Below, one piece after another: positions 35,246 to 43,141 of a DNA stretch of 64,000 bases. A program made the position numbers and the translations under genes. The notes beneath the pieces were generated by a model, which had not been told where the DNA came from, made no database searches, and worked only from the letters and a program-made list of their open reading frames with translations. Source of the stretch: Candidatus Zixiibacteriota bacterium. Lineage in GTDB: Bacteria; Zixibacteria; MSB-5A5; GN15; FEB-12. Location: NCBI GenBank assembly GCA_040756055.1, contig JBFLZR010000007.1:29666-93665 (forward strand). Direction: 5' to 3'. Every line of letters starts with the position of its first letter. Position 1 is the first letter of the stretch.

Positions 35246-35713
35246 CTAAGATGTCTGTAATTCCGATGTGCAGTGCGGGCACTTCCGGGCCTTAATAGGG
35301 ATCTCAGACAAGCAGAACGGACACTCTTTGGTGGTCGGCGACGGGGCCGGCGGTGCTTCCTGCTGTCTTTTGAGTTTGTTGACACTCTTGACTAACATGA
35401 AAACCGCGAAAGCGACGATCAGGAAGCTGATAACCGTGTTGACAAACATACCGTAGTTGAGTGTTACGGCTCCCGCTGCCTGAGCGTCGGCAATTGTGGC
35501 GTACGGAGCAGCTATTTCCGCTCCCTGTTTCAACACGATGAAGAGATTCGAAAAGTCAACATTACCGAGCAGCAACCCGATTGGCGGCATGATAACGTCT
35601 TCCACCAGCGATTTGACGATCGTCCCGAAGGCGGCGCCGATAATTATACCGACCGCCATGTCGACGACATTGCCTTTGACGGCAAACTCTTTAAATTCTT
35701 TCATCATACCCAT
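35246..35713 (-). CDS. mscL: Large-conductance mechanosensitive channel MscL with zinc-ribbon tail
   Basis: A 155-residue protein with the classic MscL signature: [20 protein letters not shown], then [16 protein letters not shown], and second helix [20 protein letters not shown]. It opens under membrane tension to relieve osmotic shock. The C-terminus adds a short zinc ribbon (CPFC at 131-134 and CPHC at 145-148) after a Pro-rich linker, absent from E. coli MscL but known in several other phyla. ATG 35713 has AGGAG nine bases before it. It stands between the DUF3078 gene and panB. Confidence 0.9.
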   Translation of the reverse strand: MGMMKEFKEFAVKGNVVDMAVGIIIGAAFGTIVKSLVEDVIMPPIGLLLGNVDFSNLFIVLKQGAEIAAPYATIADAQAAGAVTLNYGMFVNTVISFLIVAFAVFMLVKSVNKLKRQQEAPPAPSPTTKECPFCLSEIPIKARKCPHCTSELQTS

Positions 35714-35961
35714 TTTTGAGCACTCCTATTTTGACTGATCACCGACATACATTTTATCGCGAACTTATGAGAAGGTCAACAAAAGCTCTGCGTCACCTCC
35801 ACAAACTCAAATGGCGAACAGCTTATCCGGATCGCCGGTTTCCGTTAACCGGAATTCATTCAAGCATGTCGTTGATAATTCTGTGTGAGCAATTCCAAGT
35901 GAAGGTTACCGGATCGGAAGTTATAAGACAAGCATTAAAATTCGAAGTTTCCAATCAGGAA

Positions 35962-36783
35962 TCAGTACGATTCATCCTCACCGGGGTATTTGCTCCTGCG
36001 GACGTCATCGATGTACTTCTCGACGGCCTCAGCTATGATCGGAGGAAGATTGGCATATTCACGGAGAAATTTGGGCTTGAAACCTTCGGGGCGAAGGCCG
36101 AGCATGTCATTGATTACCAGCACCTGACCATCACAGTTAACGCCGGCTCCGATTCCGATCGTAGCCATCGTATCCAGAGCGTCGGTGATTTCACCCGCGA
36201 TTTTGGCCTCCATGAGCTCCAGAACCATTGAAAAACAACCGGCTTCCTGTAGAGCAAGGGCGGACTCCATGAGGTAGGCGCGGGATTTTTCGTGCCTGCC
36301 CTGGACTTTCGGGCCGCCGAATCTGTGAATAGACTGCGGCGTGAGCCCGATGTGTCCCATGACCGGTATGCCGCACTCGATCACTCTTTTAACTGTCGGG
36401 ACCATCTCCGTGCCCCCTTCGATCTTCACCGCCTCGGCGCCCCCTTCCTTTAGAAAGCGTCCGGCGTTTTCGATGGCAGTCTGAATAGAGGGTTGAAACG
36501 ACATAAACGGCATATCGGCCACCACCAGCGCCCGCTTCGTACCCCGAGCGACGGCGGCCGTATGCGCCACCATGATGTCCATGGAGATAGGCAGGGTGGA
36601 ATCATGACCATGGATTACGTTGCTGGCGGAATCGCCGACCAGGACTATGTCGATCCCGGCTTTGTCGATCAATTGGGCGGTGAAGAAGTCATAGGCGGTC
36701 AAGACGGCGATTTTCTCGCCCTTGGCTTTCATCCCAATGATAGTCTGTATGGTAACTTTTTTTGTTTCTCGTGTGGAAGACAT
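35962..36783 (-). CDS. panB: 3-methyl-2-oxobutanoate hydroxymethyltransferase (ketopantoate synthase)
   Basis: A 273-residue PanB. Hallmarks include IAVLTAYDFFTAQLIDKAGI, VLVGDSASNVIHGHDSTLPI, and AVKIEGGTEM. It makes ketopantoate from 2-oxoisovalerate and methylene-tetrahydrofolate, so it links pantothenate synthesis to the folate genes upstream. Upstream ATGs at 36792 and 36789 overlap the stop of the deoxynucleoside kinase gene, but GGGAG is nine bases before the ATG at 36783, so I chose that one. It is the last gene of a six-gene minus-strand operon. No panC or panD is in the window. Confidence 0.9.
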   Translation of the reverse strand: MSSTRETKKVTIQTIIGMKAKGEKIAVLTAYDFFTAQLIDKAGIDIVLVGDSASNVIHGHDSTLPISMDIMVAHTAAVARGTKRALVVADMPFMSFQPSIQTAIENAGRFLKEGGAEAVKIEGGTEMVPTVKRVIECGIPVMGHIGLTPQSIHRFGGPKVQGRHEKSRAYLMESALALQEAGCFSMVLELMEAKIAGEITDALDTMATIGIGAGVNCDGQVLVINDMLGLRPEGFKPKFLREYANLPPIIAEAVEKYIDDVRRSKYPGEDESY

Positions 36784-36788
36784 GGTCA

Positions 36789-37451
36789 TCATCTCCCGGC
36801 CAGATCCCCGGCGGGGGAGTAGTACTTTTTACCGGAAATCGGTTTCTGGATCTGCCCTATCAAATCATCAAAATGCTCCGGCGTATTGACAAAATCTATT
36901 TCATCGGTTTTGACCACCAGCAGAGGTGTTTCGGTGTAATTGAAGAAGAAGTAATCATACGCCTTGTTGAGCACCTCGAGGTAGTCGGAGTCTATGGACT
37001 TTTCGAAACTGAAATTGCGCTTTTGAACCCTTTTCATGAGAATGGCAGTAGAGGCCTGCAGGTAGATCACCAGATCCGGTCGAGGGATATCAGCCGAGAG
37101 AACCGGCGCGATTTTATTATAAAGCGTGAGCTCGCGATCGGAGAGAGTGACCGAGGCGAAGATAGAATCTTTGGCGAACAGATAATCAGCCACGATGCGC
37201 TGGGCAAAGAGGTCGCGCACCATGAGCTGCTGCTGCTGCTGGAATCTGGATATCAGGAAATAGAGCTGGGCCGAGAAAGCATACCGCTTTCGATTCTTGT
37301 AGAAATCGACAAGGAAGGGATTCTCGAACACTTCCTCGTTGAGAAGTTCCGCGTCAATGCGTTCAGCCAGCATGCGCGCGAAGGTCGTCTTGCCGACACC
37401 TATCACGCCCTCGACGGCTATATATCTTGGTTCATATGTCTCTGGCGACAT
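36789..37451 (-). CDS. Deoxynucleoside kinase
   Basis: A 220-residue protein of the deoxyadenosine/deoxyguanosine kinase family. P-loop AVEGVIGVGKTTFARMLAER, the substrate-binding EEVFENPFLVDFYKN, FQQQQQL, and DRE-type loop SDRELTLYNK, then the lid ILMKRVQKRN. It phosphorylates deoxynucleosides for salvage. The ATG at 37451 has AAGGA just before it, though very close. The longer frame to 37505 adds a non-conserved tail. It overlaps folK by 20 bases and meets panB at an ATGATGA junction. Confidence 0.8.
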   Translation of the reverse strand: MSPETYEPRYIAVEGVIGVGKTTFARMLAERIDAELLNEEVFENPFLVDFYKNRKRYAFSAQLYFLISRFQQQQQLMVRDLFAQRIVADYLFAKDSIFASVTLSDRELTLYNKIAPVLSADIPRPDLVIYLQASTAILMKRVQKRNFSFEKSIDSDYLEVLNKAYDYFFFNYTETPLLVVKTDEIDFVNTPEHFDDLIGQIQKPISGKKYYSPAGDLAGR

Positions 37452-37941
37452 GATCCTTATACAGGATAACTTCCTGTTCATCCTGTTCGCTGACAAAGTC
37501 AGCAATTGGTGTTTTGGTTACCGGGTGTATCAGGTCCGGCGTGATCTGCAAAAGCGGCAACATGGCAAAAGGCCGTTTCAGCAGTTCCCGGTGCGGTATC
37601 GACAGCGTTGCTGTCTCGACAATCTGTTCTCCAAACAGCAGAATGTCCAGGTCAATCGTGCGGGGCAGTTTCTGACCTTTGCCGGTGCGCCCCATGCTCT
37701 TTTCTATCAACTCGAGTTCGTTCAGCAGCCCCTGGGGACGGTACTGATAATCGGCCATCACCACCTGGTTCATGAAAGACGGATTTTCGCCTTCCATTTC
37801 TTTCGCCTCGGTAACATAAATGGCCGAGGTAGCCACTATTTCGAGACCGGACACGAGTTCCAGCTTTGCGAGGGCCATCTGAAGGTTTTTTTCGCGGTCC
37901 CCGATGTTGGAGCCCATCAAGATGTAAACTGTTTCTGCCAT
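37432..37941 (-). CDS. folK: 2-amino-4-hydroxy-6-hydroxymethyldihydropteridine diphosphokinase
   Basis: A 169-residue FolK: VYILMGSNIGDREKNLQMAL, ENPSFMNQVV, and the signature RTIDLDILLFG followed by PHRELLKRPFAMLPL. It transfers pyrophosphate from ATP to the pterin in folate synthesis. The start is the ATG at 37941, six bases after GAGG. A TTG two codons upstream is also in frame. It follows folB after nine bases. Confidence 0.9.
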   Translation of the reverse strand: MAETVYILMGSNIGDREKNLQMALAKLELVSGLEIVATSAIYVTEAKEMEGENPSFMNQVVMADYQYRPQGLLNELELIEKSMGRTGKGQKLPRTIDLDILLFGEQIVETATLSIPHRELLKRPFAMLPLLQITPDLIHPVTKTPIADFVSEQDEQEVILYKDHVARDI

Positions 37942-37950
37942 GCTCAACCT

Positions 37951-38346
37951 CTACTGCTGATTTTTGTCCATCAGCTTCGACGTATCCTCCTGATACCGGG
38001 TCAATTCCACTTCGATCGATTTAATCTGCCCGGGAATCGGAGGATTCATTTTCCGGACTCTCAAGGTGACCCGGTAAGCCGGGAAGCTCTCAAGCAGTTT
38101 CGTCGCCAGGCTTGTCGCCAGGCCTTCCAGCAACGAATACGCTCTTCCTTCCACCGTTTCCTTAATTACGTCATAAGCCTGCCTATAATCAATAGTATCG
38201 GACAAATGGTCGGAACGTCCAGCCTCCGCCAGATCGACCTCGAGTTCACAATCGACCTCGAAAACCCGTCCGGTCTCCTTTTCCGCCGCGGTGGCTCCAT
38301 GATAGCCGTAGAACGATAGGCCGCTGAGTCGTATGATGTCCTTCAT
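37951..38346 (-). CDS. folB: Dihydroneopterin aldolase
   Basis: A 131-residue FolB: IRLSGLSFYGYHGATAAEKE, the RQAYDVIKETVEGRAYSLLE segment with catalytic Glu, and RVRKMNPPIPGQ with the conserved Lys. It converts dihydroneopterin to 6-hydroxymethyl-dihydropterin, the FolK substrate. The start codon overlaps the stop of the upstream aminotransferase-like gene by one base, so the two are tightly coupled. Confidence 0.9.
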   Translation of the reverse strand: MKDIIRLSGLSFYGYHGATAAEKETGRVFEVDCELEVDLAEAGRSDHLSDTIDYRQAYDVIKETVEGRAYSLLEGLATSLATKLLESFPAYRVTLRVRKMNPPIPGQIKSIEVELTRYQEDTSKLMDKNQQ

Positions 38347-39527
38347 CAGTCGTCTTCGCTCACCTTCAATAGGTTTAATTTACGCTTGATACGCTCACGG
38401 GCTGTCTGGTAATCTTCCGGTGGAGTGGTCAGGGACAGCCTTATGAAGCCGTCGCCGTTCTCCCCGAAAGCCGTGCCGGGAGCCACCAGGATTCGACTGC
38501 GACGGTATAGGATACTGGCCTGTGTCCGCGCATGCTTTCGTCCGGCTATTTTTGCCCACAAAAACGGCGTTGAATCGAAACCGGCCTTTTCCAGCGAGAG
38601 CATGTCGGCCAATTTAACTGCCTCAGCTTCAGATCGCTCGATTATATCGCGGGCATTTTTCAGGTTATCTCCGGGGTATTGCCTGATGGCCGTCAGGGCC
38701 AAGTCTATATAGAAATCGGGGATAAATGCCGGCAAGAGGGAGCCAGCCGATTCCAGCCCGTTGATGACATCTCTGTTGCCGACCGCGAAACCGAAGGGTA
38801 TAGCAGGCAGTCCGAAGGTATAAGCGAAGGAATACACCTCGATCCCGACTTTCCTGCCACCCTCGATAGCCAGTAGCGAAGCCGGCTTATGGGTGCTGAT
38901 TGCCTGGTAAGCGGCATCGTTCACGACCACAACGTTTTCCCTGGAAGCCATCCATATCAAATTCTCCATCGCCTTCGCGTCGAGGGAAGCCCCGGTAGGG
39001 TTGTGCGGGGAATTGAGAAATAAAAGACGCGCCACGCGGCCCAGTCTGGTGCTGAGTCTTTCAAAATCAGGCTGCCAGTTATTCTTGTGCGAGACGGTAT
39101 AGTGGACCGGTTCGCCGCCGCACGCCATAGTCACTTTCCGGTATAGAGGAAGCCCTAATTCGGGGACAAAGACAATATCTCCGTTGTCAACGAAAGCGAG
39201 GGCGAGAGTCATCATGATCGATGATATCCCGCCGCCAATGAATACCTCTTTTCCCGGATTGACTTTTGCTCCGTGCTCGTTCGATATCCATTCGGCCACT
39301 GCTTCCTTGAGTAAACTTATGCGGCTCTTATCCGCCGGGAAGAGCTGCTTTTCGGATAAGGTCAACCCGGCGGTCAACGTTACCGGCCAGTTGAATCTGG
39401 CAAGATCGAGAACGTCAATTTTCTTAATGCGGGTCGGCCGGGTTTTTTCTCTGGTAAAGGACACGATATCGAGCGGTAGCTGATATAAGCGATTAGCCTT
39501 ATCGATTATGGCTTTTTTAATTATCAT
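38346..39527 (-). CDS. Class I/II aminotransferase-fold protein lacking the PLP lysine
   Basis: A 393-residue protein of aminotransferase fold type I. NSPHNPTG (172-179), NDAAY (203-207), GGGISS near 98 and a C-terminal GFIRLSLT with the substrate-carboxylate Arg are present. The PLP-lysine region reads VYSFAYTFGLPAIPFGFAVG where active relatives have SxSK..GLPGLRLGYAVG: the Schiff-base Lys is Tyr236 and the PLP-phosphate Arg is Pro244. I checked this against the DNA (codons TCC TTC GCT TAT ACC). It overlaps the class II aldolase gene by four bases and folB by one. Its role is unknown: a pseudoenzyme, or a different reaction on the same fold. Confidence 0.8.
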   Translation of the reverse strand: MIIKKAIIDKANRLYQLPLDIVSFTREKTRPTRIKKIDVLDLARFNWPVTLTAGLTLSEKQLFPADKSRISLLKEAVAEWISNEHGAKVNPGKEVFIGGGISSIMMTLALAFVDNGDIVFVPELGLPLYRKVTMACGGEPVHYTVSHKNNWQPDFERLSTRLGRVARLLFLNSPHNPTGASLDAKAMENLIWMASRENVVVVNDAAYQAISTHKPASLLAIEGGRKVGIEVYSFAYTFGLPAIPFGFAVGNRDVINGLESAGSLLPAFIPDFYIDLALTAIRQYPGDNLKNARDIIERSEAEAVKLADMLSLEKAGFDSTPFLWAKIAGRKHARTQASILYRRSRILVAPGTAFGENGDGFIRLSLTTPPEDYQTARERIKRKLNLLKVSEDD

Positions 39528-40192
39528 GCTTTCTGCCCTCGCTGCCGGGTTTCCGTTTGGGCTGCCTGGCGCATTCTGCCCAGCCGCTCAAGGTCTTCAT
39601 CGGGTATCGATCTCACCTTGCCGAGTTGGCGGGCCAGCCGGATTATGTGCGCGCAATGCTCCACTGTCTCGTGGCGATTATAAGCCTCAAGTAGGTCGGT
39701 GCCTACGGTCAGCAACCCATGATTACTTAAGAGAAAGGCGTTGGAGTCGTCCAAATACGGCCTCAGGGAAATGCCCACCTGCTCTGTCCCCGGAGGAGCA
39801 TATTCGACCAGTGGGACCTCGCCTATGAAAAGCGCCATCTCCGGCAGTACGTTCGCCGGAATCGATTGGCCCGCGACGGCGAATGAAGTAGCGTTGGGGG
39901 CGTGTGAATGTACGCAGGCGCCGATATCGGGACGCGCCGAGTACACCGCCAGATGCATCTTCAGTTCCGAGGTCGCTTTTCGAAAGCCCTGAAGGATGTT
40001 GCCCTTCAAATCCACGACTGCCAAATCGTCAATCGTGATATTCTGTTTCGAGATGCCGGATCCCGTAACCATGATCTCAGTGTCGCTCAGCCGGGCAGAT
40101 ATGTTGCCTTCGGCTGCGGCAATCATGTTTTTCAGGTACAACATTCTGCCAATTCTGGCGATTTCATCAGCGATTTTGATATGGTTTTTCAT
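39524..40192 (-). CDS. Class II aldolase/adducin family protein
   Basis: A 222-residue protein close in length to L-fuculose-phosphate aldolase. Zinc and catalytic residues are visible: AEGNISARL, ATSELKMHLAVY (Glu), CVHSHAPNATSFA (two zinc His) and LLSNHGLLTVG, with the HETVEHCA helix. Substrate cannot be told: fuculose-phosphate aldolase or methylthioribulose-phosphate dehydratase (MtnB) are the nearest roles, and no other genes of those pathways are present. It is the first gene of the operon. A promoter with only about five bases of leader lies just upstream, and there is no ribosome site, so translation may be leaderless. Confidence 0.8.
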   Translation of the reverse strand: MKNHIKIADEIARIGRMLYLKNMIAAAEGNISARLSDTEIMVTGSGISKQNITIDDLAVVDLKGNILQGFRKATSELKMHLAVYSARPDIGACVHSHAPNATSFAVAGQSIPANVLPEMALFIGEVPLVEYAPPGTEQVGISLRPYLDDSNAFLLSNHGLLTVGTDLLEAYNRHETVEHCAHIIRLARQLGKVRSIPDEDLERLGRMRQAAQTETRQRGQKA

Positions 40193-40202
40193 GGCTTACG
40201 GG

Positions 40203-40231
40203 AAGTTAGAGGCTTTTTCGACGGTTGTCAA
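40203..40231 (-). promoter_or_regulatory. Promoter for the aldolase-fol-panB operon
   Basis: On the minus strand, consensus -35 TTGACA (40226-40231), a 17-base spacer, and -10 TAACTT (40203-40208). Transcription would begin about five bases before the first ATG (40192). Confidence 0.55.
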
Positions 40232-40471
40232 CAACTCTGAAGAGGGTTCGGCACGTGTCGAGCAGGCTCGACTCAACTCAAGTTTCTGTCTGTTAATGTG
40301 TTAGGGGTGATTATCGGGCGCTTGGCGGGGCTGGCGGCAGACGGAAGCTTGTTGTGAGCATCGACTGACCCGGAAAAAAGCGCCAAGCTGTTGATAGATA
40401 AAAGTTTTTTTGAATCAAATGGGCTGTTCGTTGCGTTAAAATAATAGGTATGCCGGGCGTTCAATTTTCCC

Positions 40472-40500
40472 TTGACAGAAAAGTAGGGAAAGGTTACTTT
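40472..40500 (+). promoter_or_regulatory. Promoter for the third HtrA protease gene
   Basis: Consensus -35 TTGACA (40472-40477), a 17-base spacer and -10 TACTTT (40495-40500). It lies 32 bases before the TTG start of the protease, so the leader is short. Confidence 0.65.
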
Positions 40501-40531
40501 ACTTGGCTAAGTGTCTGGAGGATAAGATTAC

Positions 40532-42031
40532 TTGAGCTCACGCTTTTTCTCCCCTCAAAATAGTGCTTCGAAGGGGCGTCAGTATTATTTAGTGATTTCG
40601 GCGGCGGTCGTATTTCTGATACTGGGGATCCTGATTTCGTCCGGTCTGGATTTCACCTCTCCTTCCGTGGCCAAAAATGCATCGGTAATGCCCAATCTGA
40701 ACATGTATCCAGTCGTGGAGAGTGACGATGGATATGAGTCGCCGTTCGTGGCCGTAGTTGCGGCTGTCGAAGGCGCGGTGGTGCACATTTCGGCCAGGGC
40801 TCGCGTGGATGACCTCCCCTGGTGGCATCAGGGCTCGGCTTATGCGACCTCGGCCGGCTCCGGGTTTTTCTTTCGCGAGGACGGCTATGTTATCACCAAT
40901 AATCACGTCATTGAGAACGCCGAAAAACTGACTGTTACCACCGCATCGGGATATAATTACGAGGCCAAACTGGTCGGCACCGACCCGCAGACCGATCTGG
41001 CGGTACTGAAAATTGAACCGGAAGAAAAAATAACGACCATACCCTTTGGCGATTCCGACGCTATCAAGGTCGGGGACTGGGCGATAGCTATCGGCAATCC
41101 GTTCCCGCAGCAGGGTCTTGATAGAACTGTAACGGTGGGTGTGATTTCGGCAAAGGGGAGAAGTAACCTGAATTTCGGCCGGGAGACACCGGCTTATCAA
41201 AATTATATACAGACCGATGCCTCGATAAATCCGGGTAATTCCGGAGGGCCGCTTCTGAATATTCGTGGTGAGTGTATCGGCGTCAATGCGGCCATTTCAA
41301 GTCCTACCGGCGGGTCGGTCGGTATCGGGTTTGCCATTCCGATTAATCTGGCGCGTTCGGTGGTTCCGGATCTGATTGCCTCCGGCCGGGTCAGCCGCGG
41401 GTGGCTCGGAGTTTGGCTGGGACGGCTCACCGAACAGGAAGCTCGCCGTCAGGGGCTCGATGCTGTTCGGGGCGTGTTGATTGACTCCGTGTTCGCCGAT
41501 TCGCCCGCTGACAGGGCGGGTATGCGAACCGGCGATATCGTGCTGACCATCGATGGTCAGCCGGTCAACAACAACAGCCAGCTTTCGGTGCTGATCGCTC
41601 AGGTAAAGTCCGGCCAGCCGATTCCGATAGAAGTCGTGCGCGAGGGCGAGCACCTAACGCTGACAACGATAGTCGGTGATCGTGATACTTTTCTGGCCTC
41701 GCTTGACGAAACTCCCCGGAACCCTGAGGGCGATTTCGAGGTTTCAAGATGGTTGGGGATGGAACTCATGAACTTCACCGATAACGTCGCTGCCGCCCTC
41801 GGCATCGAACGTATCGAGGGAGTTTATGTCCGGCGCGTTTTGACCGGCAGTCCGGCCGACAACGCCTCAATTACCCGCGGAACGATTATTCTCCAGGTGA
41901 ATAACGAGTCCGTTGAATCAATTGCGGATGTTGAGCGTATAAGCCGGGATATTTCGGGTCAGATGGGCAGGGTGCCCCTCATTGTGGTGGAACCCGATGG
42001 AACGATCGCCCGTAAGGTGATCAGATTGTAG
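40532..42031 (+). CDS. HtrA/Deg-family serine protease with N-terminal membrane anchor and two PDZ domains
   Basis: A 499-residue protein. A signal-anchor helix (about 18-37) is followed by a linker, a trypsin-like domain with intact triad (His125 in TNNHV, Asp155 in DPQTDLAV, Ser237 in NPGNSGGP), and two PDZ domains (about 295-385 and 405-495). This is a DegS/DegP-like quality-control protease in the periplasm. The start is TTG 40532 with GGAGG (40517-40521) ten bases upstream. It is the third HtrA-fold gene in the window but is separate from the pair at 29399-32219. The primary sigma factor gene follows. Confidence 0.9.
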   Translation: MSSRFFSPQNSASKGRQYYLVISAAVVFLILGILISSGLDFTSPSVAKNASVMPNLNMYPVVESDDGYESPFVAVVAAVEGAVVHISARARVDDLPWWHQGSAYATSAGSGFFFREDGYVITNNHVIENAEKLTVTTASGYNYEAKLVGTDPQTDLAVLKIEPEEKITTIPFGDSDAIKVGDWAIAIGNPFPQQGLDRTVTVGVISAKGRSNLNFGRETPAYQNYIQTDASINPGNSGGPLLNIRGECIGVNAAISSPTGGSVGIGFAIPINLARSVVPDLIASGRVSRGWLGVWLGRLTEQEARRQGLDAVRGVLIDSVFADSPADRAGMRTGDIVLTIDGQPVNNNSQLSVLIAQVKSGQPIPIEVVREGEHLTLTTIVGDRDTFLASLDETPRNPEGDFEVSRWLGMELMNFTDNVAAALGIERIEGVYVRRVLTGSPADNASITRGTIILQVNNESVESIADVERISRDISGQMGRVPLIVVEPDGTIARKVIRL

Positions 42032-42121
42032 ACGGACGAAAATTAGGTTCGTTTTTTGAATAGAATGACCACGTTTTGTGGTTATAAACAATACTATGGT
42101 GGAAGGAGTAGGTCGTAGACT

Positions 42122-42976
42122 GTGGCTAAACAATCCCTAAAATATCGCGATGAAGACAGATCGTTGGATCTCTATCTCCGCGAAATCGGGGAAACACCTC
42201 TCATCAGCGCTGAGGAAGAGGTGCGGTTGGCTCGTAGAATAAAGCAGGGAGATAAACGTGCCCTGGAGAAACTAACTAAGGCCAATCTGCGCTTTGTCGT
42301 CTCAGTGGCAAAACAGTATCAGAATCAGGGTCTGTCCCTGGCCGATTTGATTAACGAAGGCAATATTGGCCTTATAAAGGCGGCCAAACGGTTTGACGAG
42401 ACCCGTGGTTTCAAGTTTATCAGTTACGCGGTGTGGTGGATCAGGCAGGCGATACTCCAGGCTCTGGCCGAGCAGAGTCGTATCGTGCGTCTGCCTCTCA
42501 ACAGAGTCGGAACCCTTCACAAGATTGGAAAAGTCTCCAGTCAGTTGGAACAGGGTCTCGGGCGCATTCCGTCGCCGAAAGAGATCGCCAACGAACTGGA
42601 GCTGTCCGAAGGTGAGGTATCCGATACTCTGAAGATATCCAATTCACATCTTTCGCTCGATGCTCCGTTTTCGTCGTCGGAGGATAATTCATTAATCGAT
42701 GTTCTCGAGGATGAATATCAGCCGTCACCCGATGAAGCCTTGTTGACCGGCTCTCTGAAAATCGAGATTGAAAAAGCTCTGGACTCGCTGACTGACCGCG
42801 AGGCCGAGGTTATCAACCTGTATTTCGGTCTCAATCATGAGAAGCCGCTTACGCTCGAAGAGATCGGCGCCCGGTTTTCGCTGACGCGGGAACGCGTGCG
42901 GCAGATCAAGGAGAAGGCGATTCGCCGGCTCCGTCACGCCTCGCGCAGCCGTTCGCTGAGAGCTTATTTGAATTAG
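42122..42976 (+). CDS. rpoD: Primary (RpoD/SigA-type) sigma factor, short FCB form
   Basis: A 284-residue protein. Region 1.2 ([20 protein letters not shown]), region 2 ([40 protein letters not shown]), region 3 ([20 protein letters not shown]) and region 4 ([36 protein letters not shown]) are all present. There is no region 1.1, as in Bacteroidota. The order LGLNxxx / VWWIRQ / [19 protein letters not shown] matches Bacteroidota RpoD closely. GTG at 42122 has AAGGAG 13 bases upstream, a wide spacing. A strong terminator follows. Confidence 0.9.
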   Translation: MAKQSLKYRDEDRSLDLYLREIGETPLISAEEEVRLARRIKQGDKRALEKLTKANLRFVVSVAKQYQNQGLSLADLINEGNIGLIKAAKRFDETRGFKFISYAVWWIRQAILQALAEQSRIVRLPLNRVGTLHKIGKVSSQLEQGLGRIPSPKEIANELELSEGEVSDTLKISNSHLSLDAPFSSSEDNSLIDVLEDEYQPSPDEALLTGSLKIEIEKALDSLTDREAEVINLYFGLNHEKPLTLEEIGARFSLTRERVRQIKEKAIRRLRHASRSRSLRAYLN

Positions 42977-43001
42977 GCGATTAGACATTTCGATTATTGC
43001 G

Positions 43002-43031
43002 ACCGCCCGCTTAAACGCGGGCGGTTTTTTT
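43002..43031 (+). terminator. Intrinsic terminator of rpoD
   Basis: A perfect 9-bp GC-rich stem (ACCGCCCGC / GCGGGCGGT) with a 6-base loop followed by seven T residues. Confidence 0.85.
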
Positions 43032-43141
43032 GTGGCAGAGAACCCGGTTTTTTCAAGAACCGGTATCAGCCCGATACTTGAATTTATATTGATTGCGGTG
43101 CTCATGCCGGTTATTATCAGTCCGATGGTTACAAACATCGC

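Noticed and set aside
37339..38319. 326-codon plus-strand open frame
   Set aside because: It is antisense to folK, folB and the kinase gene, which are all recognisable families.
38346..40192. Methionine salvage (MtnB plus MtnE) reading of the aldolase and aminotransferase-like pair
   Set aside because: The aminotransferase has no PLP lysine and no other methionine-salvage gene is present, so the pathway assignment is not supported.
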